This document shows positions 59,214 through 64,000 of a DNA stretch of 64,000 bases, in pieces. Under the pieces are notes generated by a model that saw only the letters and a program-made list of their open reading frames with translations, was not told where the DNA came from and made no database searches. Position 1 is the stretch's first letter. Each line of letters opens with the position of its first letter. Source of the DNA: Anoplolepis gracilipes (lineage: Eukaryota; Arthropoda; Insecta; Hymenoptera; Formicidae); NCBI RefSeq assembly GCF_047496725.1, contig NC_132980.1:2587001-2651000 (forward strand). Direction: 5' to 3'. Made by a program: the position numbers and the translations under genes.

Positions 59214-60298
59214 TTAATTTATAATAAGACCCGCCTCGCGAAGCTCTTCGATAATTGACATGATTTCATTACCAAGGGCATTGTTACCTGCTCGACGTGA
59301 AGCTTCCAGCAGCCGCAAACGATCTACTAATTCGTTGGGATCGTTCCAATGCACGTATTCAATTTTATTCTCACTCAGTATCATAGTGCGTGGTAAGTTT
59401 ATCCCTTTTCCAATTTTTCTTTTAATAGGAAATAATGAAGCGATTATATATTTATATTTGTATCCTTTGTTGCCTAATACTGGATTACGCACATTACTAT
59501 CACGTCTATGCGCGTTTGTCGCCAGTAATATACTTTTATATTTATGCATATCGTTCTCTGTATATACAGCATCGGCGGGAATTCTCTTGAAAATTAATTC
59601 GTAGAGGCCCGGCGTCCCTGCATATTTCACTCCATTGATGATTATATTATCAATCTTATCCACGTCGAAATGTTTATCGCCGAGCATCATTCCTTCGTCG
59701 GAAAATTTAACACCGTATACGTAATCCATCTCGTTATTTACATCTTGGACCAAAATTGCTCCGATATATCTTTGTCCGAGCGGACCAAGATGTTCTCGCA
59801 ACATATTCTGACCCTCGGATGTTTATAATTGACGTTGAACCGACGTCAAAACCGCTTCGGGTGTGGTCTCAAAAATTTCTTCGACGGAAGGAGACGAGAT
59901 TATTTGAGGTTGTTGTACAGCTTTTATCGGAGTTGATTGTTTCATTCGCTTTGATTGATTTAGTGTAGAAGTTATCAATGAATCGTTTGATCGTTTCCGT
60001 CCCCCATTTGATATTTTTTCATAAGTCAGTGAAATGTTTGATCGTTTCTGCTTTATGCTCTCTTATTCTTCTCTGGGTATACCAAACGACTCCACTTTCG
60101 ATGCATCAGATTCTACATGGTATTCTCAACAATTTGTTTTAGAAGTTCAGTGATTGGCTTAAAATGTCTCTCCAAAGCGACGTCCTCAATTTTATCAGTT
60201 TTTAAAGCGTGATATTTTTTGCGAATTGATTCGCTCGTTTTTGCAATCTCTCTCACAATCTTTTCACGTTCATCATCAGCATCATTGTTGTTTATCAT
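59214..60298 (-). pseudogene. Polinton conserved protein of unknown function, broken
   Basis: Start at 60,298 (MINNNDADDEREKIVREIAK), a coiled coil to about residue 60. A frameshift follows near 60,115, then a Ser/Thr/Gln-rich, probably disordered stretch (STPIKAVQQPQIISSPSVEE) with two in-frame stops. The open C-terminal part 59,804-59,214 holds the conserved domain: DVDKIDNIIINGVKYAGTPG, LYELIFKRIP, ENDMHKYKSILLATNAHRRD and a helix-rich end. The GVKYAGTPGLYELI core recurs in Polinton proteins of unknown role. About 360 codons in all. Confidence 0.6.
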
Positions 60299-60352
60299 GA
60301 TGGATATTTTGTAGACGTTGTTAGACTGATGTGTCGACAGCGACTAACCTCT

Positions 60353-60948
60353 CTACGGTATCGCCAATTCATTAAATCCTTTTCTATATCGTCCATTGGT
60401 CAGCGAGCTGTCTTTATCAATAACTACGAATCCATACTTGTGCTGCCAGCATTTCTAGCATAATACGTGAAAATCGTCGTATGACATGTCAGTATTTACA
60501 TGATCGTTGTACACATGTTTCAGGTTTGTACTATCCTGTTAAAATAAAATCAACAGATCGCATTGTCGCGTATAAGATGCTTGGGTATCTTGGCATACGT
60601 TTAACAAAGATAGAAACAGACGCTCGAGTGTCGACCCATTGCAAAGTACTCTCTTATCGTATTTTGTTTATCGCACGCCATGTCATCAAATATAAAAATG
60701 GAATTTGGAAGCGCCTCGCTTGGAGCAACGACTTCACTATTATTAGAGAATGTGAAATAACCAATTTCGTCTATCGGTGTCAATAAATTTTCCAAATATT
60801 GATATTTCGGTTGTTGAAGCGATTTTGAGTATACGTACAGGTTCTCAAAGCGAACACCATATGGACTTTCAATTAGACTTATCAATACATTAGTCTTACC
60901 ACAATTTGAAGGACCGCAAATAATACCGCGTATAGTAATTGGTAACAT
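60353..60948 (-). pseudogene. Polinton packaging ATPase (FtsK/HerA, A32-like)
   Basis: Drives DNA into the capsid. Walker A is GPSNCGKT at residues 12-19 and Walker B is IFIFDD at 84-89, followed by GRHSSVCFYLC. The frame then meets TAA at 60,601. The rest of the protein continues in shifted frames to about 60,353 (QTYAKIPKHLIRDNA, HKYGFVVIDKDSSLTNGRY) with one frameshift and two stops. Usual length is about 200 residues, and this region fits that. First gene of the minus-strand cluster, divergent from the capsid-side genes. Confidence 0.8.
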
Positions 60949-61052
60949 GTTTCAATGCTTGCGTATTTCTTTTTCAAGCATTAGTCTATTATCAAAGTTT
61001 ATAACTTTGATTATCGTCGCTTGCCGCACAAACCGCATTTTGAGAATGAGTC

Positions 61053-61364
61053 ATGGGAGGACCTATTTGTAGATGTGCATCGAATCGAAACCGCTCAGTA
61101 TTGAAAATGTTTCTTCATCTGTCGGACGACTGTCATATTCTCGAGCTTACCTCTGAACAGTTGCAATATATACCAAAGATTATTTTATTGAAACAATTTA
61201 GTCGCTACGTGGAACGGCTGCGGGACAAACTTCCCGAACATATAAAGGCTGATTCTGAAGTACAACGGTATCGTAGATGTTTGCGACATTATAATTTACT
61301 GCGGCAGCAAACACATATCGACGGTCCAGCACCATTTAATAAAAATTGCTACGAATGTCAGTGA
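61053..61364 (+). pseudogene. Polinton hypothetical protein upstream of the PLA2 gene
   Basis: 103-codon frame. The first 20 residues look out of frame (a second frame over 61,020-61,110 reads FENESWEDLFVDVHRIE before a stop), so the true N-terminus is probably in another frame. The body is helical and charged (LSDDCHILELTSEQLQYIPK, YVERLRDKLPEHIKADSE) and ends ...DGPAPFNKNCYECQ. It overlaps the next gene by 10 nt. No family recognised. Confidence 0.5.
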
Positions 61365-61988
61365 GAATTATAAGAGGTAGCGGTCTATTGAATCGTGCGA
61401 TAAACGTGCTTCCTATCGAATTACACATTCCTGGATATCAGTTTTGCGGACCGGGAACTCGTTTAAAAGAACGATTGACTAGAGGCGATCGAGGTATCAA
61501 TCTATTGGATGCTGCGTGTCGCGACCATGATATAGCTTACTCGCGAAGCAACGACCTCGGTGAACGACACGTTGCGGATCCTATACTAGCTGTGAAGGCG
61601 CGGAAACGTATTACCGCGAGGGATTCGACTCTTGGTGAAAGAGCGGCTGCTACGGCTGTTTGGACGGCCATGAAGGCAAAAACGAAATTTGGTATGGGAA
61701 TGAAGATAAAAAAATCACCGAAAAAGAAAAAGATGTTGAAAAAACGATATACTTCCAGTAGCGAAGCGTGGTAGTATTTTACCGATTTTACCATTGTTGG
61801 GAGTAGTCGGTTCTTTGGCTGGTGGAGCAGCGGGAATCGCAAAGGCTGTAAACGATAGCAAGGCCGCGCAACGCCAATTCGAAGAAATGCAACTTCACAA
61901 TCGCGCTATGGAAGGTCGTAGACTTTATCTCGCTCCATACAAGCATGGACGGGGATTCTCAACGACTGCTAAGAAAAAAAAACATTAA
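61355..61988 (+). pseudogene. Polinton PLA2-domain minor virion protein
   Basis: ATG at 61,355. A phospholipase A2-like domain spans residues 20-75: calcium loop GYQFCGPGT and catalytic DAACRDHDIAY (His58, Asp59), as in parvovirus VP1 and adintoviruses, where it helps the particle leave endosomes. Then a Lys-rich basic stretch (KIKKSPKKKKMLKKR). A frameshift near 61,740 separates a second frame to 61,988 with a Gly/Ala-rich hydrophobic segment (LLGVVGSLAGGAAGIAKAVN) and an amphipathic helix (AQRQFEEMQLHNRAMEGR). I read both as one gene of about 210 codons broken by the frameshift; two separate genes are possible. Confidence 0.7.
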
Positions 61989-62001
61989 AAAAACGTTAGA
62001 A

Positions 62002-62373
62002 ATGCCTGCGGGTGTAACAACTAACGTACAATTGGAACAACTTGTAAGACGTATGCGCATACCTTTCTTTAGAGGCGTTTTCATGCGCAATAATTTACCG
62101 ATAAGCGGCGTGCGACGAAACGAGAGCTGCATTGTCAATTTGGACGATGTTGAGGGTCCTGGTACTCATTGGGTAGCATACGCAAAGAGGGGAGATAATG
62201 TTGTGTATTTTGACAGTTTTGGAAATCTTCGACCGCCCGAGGAATTGGTGCAATATTTTGGACACAATGTAAAAAAAATTGAATACAATCATGCGTCTTA
62301 TCAAAATTATAATCAGAGTATTTGCGGTCAATTGTGTCTACAATTTCTTCAAACGATTAAATTTAAAGCCTAA
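62002..62373 (+). CDS. Polinton adenain-like cysteine protease
   Basis: 123 codons from the ATG at 62,002, chosen over an upstream in-frame ATG (61,945) that overlaps the previous gene. Catalytic set: His56 (GTHWVAYA), Asp71 (VVYFDSFG), Cys108 (SICGQLCLQFL). This is the adenovirus maturation protease fold (C5/Ulp1-like), which would process capsid and core proteins. It appears uninterrupted, unlike most neighbours, and is somewhat short compared with adenovirus proteases. Confidence 0.82.
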   Translation: MPAGVTTNVQLEQLVRRMRIPFFRGVFMRNNLPISGVRRNESCIVNLDDVEGPGTHWVAYAKRGDNVVYFDSFGNLRPPEELVQYFGHNVKKIEYNHASYQNYNQSICGQLCLQFLQTIKFKA

Positions 62374-62402
62374 CACTCTACTGTCGTGACTCAGTATTCG
62401 AC

Positions 62403-64000
62403 ATGTCACTGACACTTACGTTGACTGGTAAGAGTAGCGTTCTTGCCGCAAGCTACTTTCCAGCCATAGATTTGAACGGTGATGATTACGAACTTGGTTT
62501 AACGGATTTTGAAACTTATCATACGATACCGAATGTGAATTCCTCAAATAATAAATTTTACTTTGACAACGATGACAAGGAAATTACGATTCCCGAAGGA
62601 TCGTACGAATTGCATGGTATAAATGAATATCTAATGCATGCAATTTTACAATACGATTCCCACAACATTGTTAATAACAATGATGAGAAATATCCAATAG
62701 TGATTCGCGCTAATCATAATACGTTGAAAAGTGAAATTAAATGCATATAGAGAATAAATTTTAATAAGCCCAACAACATAGAATCGTTGTTGGGATTCTC
62801 GAATCGTGTATTGCAGCCGCGGAAATGGTACGAATCAGATGTGCCGATAAGTCTTTGCGATTTGTCGTACGAAATAATTGAAAGAATGATTGACATTTTG
62901 AACATTAGAAGCGAACCTATCTTTGACGACCGTATAGTAAAGATTGAAATTCATACGTACAATCCATACGCAAATACAACACTTGGATATAGCGATGAGA
63001 TACGGATACCTATATAGCATCAGGATTTGTACACGTTACCGTGTGAAAGCTTCCTTTACGTCGAAGGAAAATTGACGATAAGAAAAAAGGATGAACTAAT
63101 GATATTGGGAAATAATTGCGTTGCATTCATGTTTGATGAACTTCGATATGAATTCAACGGTGTGGAAATTGATCGCAACAGAAACGTTGGAATAACTTGC
63201 ACGATTAAAAACTACATTTCCCTTACACATGAGAGAAGTAAAATCTTGCACAATGCTGTGTGGAATATAGTTGAAAATAATGGTGGCGAAGGTTACTTCA
63301 ATTTTTGCGTGCCGCTCAACATGTTGCTTGGATTTTGCGAGGATTATAAGCGCGTTGTGATTAACGCTCGTCATGAATTGATTCTAATACGTTCACGCAA
63401 CGACAACAATTGTCTATTTGGAGCTCAGGCTGCTAAAGCTGAGATTGAATTACACAAAATACAATGGCGTATGCCTCACGTAATATTGAACGAAATTAGT
63501 AAACTGTCCTTGCTACGAGCGTTGGAGAGCGGTAGATACTTGAACATGAGTTTTCGCTCGTGGGATCTATACAAATTTCCTTTGCTACACAGTACGACCA
63601 AGCATTCGTGAACTGTGAAAACTGCCTCTCAGCTGGAGAAACCGCGATACGTAATCTTTGCACTACAGACTGATAGAAAAAATGTCGCGTCGAAAGATAT
63701 TACCAAATTCGACGATTGCAAATTGATAAACGTTAAACTCTATCTAAACTCTGATTTTTATCCGTATGATGATTTAAATTTGGATTTTGATAAAAAGAGA
63801 TACGCTATCCTATTCGACATGTACGCACGTTTTCGTAAATCTTATTACGGATGCAATAATGATAATGTATTATTTACCATGGCAAAATTTCTAGAGTGCG
63901 GTCCTCTCAAGGTCATTGACTGCTCAAAACGAGTCTGTCAAAAATGCTACCGTGGACGTAAGAATATAATTTGAATGTAAGCTAGACGTACCCGCAAATA
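62403..64000 (+). pseudogene. Polinton capsid protein region (penton-like start, then major capsid), stops in frame
   Basis: One frame from 62,403 to 63,971 broken by three stops: TAG 62,748, TAG 63,015, TGA 63,609. The first 150 codons (MSLTLTLTGKSSVLAASYFP, YELGLTDFETYHTIPNVNSS) look like the minor capsid (penton-type) protein. From about 62,890 (ILNIRSEPIFDDRIVKIEIH) it reads as the double-jelly-roll major capsid protein: LYTLPCESFLYVEGKLTIRK, DELRYEFNGVEID, NFCVPLNMLLGFCEDYK and YLNSDFYPYDDLNLDFDKKR. The direct run from one to the other suggests a deletion of the penton C-terminus. A frameshift lies near 63,930 and the gene continues beyond the window. Confidence 0.75.

Larger units (their letters stand above)
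39687..64000. mobile_element. Polinton/Maverick (adintovirus-like) element, left part with nested insertions
   Basis: Begins AGTGTTATAGTGGGG directly at the interruption of the gypsy integrase; Polintons characteristically begin with AG. Carries the hallmark set: protein-primed DNA polymerase B, retroviral-type integrase, FtsK/A32-like ATPase, adenain-like protease, PLA2-domain protein and jelly-roll capsid proteins. Genes 57,822-60,948 are on the minus strand, the rest on the plus strand. Without the 12-kb CACTA-like insert, LTR and SINE, about 11.3 kb of element is in the window; its right end is outside. Most genes are broken, so this copy is defective. Confidence 0.88.

Overview
The window looks like nuclear DNA of an ant or close hymenopteran. 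It is AT-rich and intron-rich. The first half carries a tandem array of insect odorant receptor (OR) genes with nine short exons, the layout typical of the expanded ant 9-exon clade. Everything else is mobile DNA, much of it nested. The species is an inference; no host gene other than the ORs is recognisable.

Region 1 (1-34,430) is the OR array on the + strand. Five copies are visible: A (2,935-6,168), B (7,045-10,809), C (12,294-15,244), D (22,384-28,366) and E (31,656-34,420). A, B, C and E are clearly broken by stops, frameshifts, lost splice sites or deletions. D is open in all nine exons except for one 1-nt deletion in exon 5. An upstream block about 270-300 bp before the start codon is conserved in B, C and D and partly in A. 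The array is riddled with insertions: a Harbinger-like transposase inside B, MITEs and a hAT element with exact target duplications inside D, two long foldback palindromes of one family, and a large inverted-repeat structure (15,343-21,236) carrying an intact Tc1/mariner-type transposase. Two inverted copies of a purine-rich LINE with ORF1 but no reverse transcriptase flank OR copies A-D (1-2,515 and 29,587-31,430); E lies beyond the second.

Region 2 (34,440-39,686) has G/C-rich and minisatellite DNA, then a decayed Ty3/gypsy retrotransposon (gag, protease, RT, RNase H, integrase) whose integrase end is interrupted at 39,687.

Region 3 (39,687 to beyond 64,000) is a Polinton/Maverick (adintovirus-like) element with terminal tandem repeats, protein-primed family B DNA polymerase, retroviral-type integrase with chromodomain, packaging ATPase, PLA2-domain protein, adenain-like protease and jelly-roll capsid proteins. 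It is an old endogenous copy: nearly every gene has stops or frameshifts. Its polymerase gene is split by an 11.9-kb CACTA-like transposon, a solo-LTR-like insert and a tRNA-derived SINE. The CACTA-like element codes for a tnp2-like transposase and a DUF4806-type protein, and a second 4.9-kb member of the same family sits inside its DUF4806 gene. The layering is gypsy, then Polinton, then CACTA-like 1, then CACTA-like 2, which gives a relative insertion order. The right end of the Polinton and the rest of the gypsy copy are outside the window.
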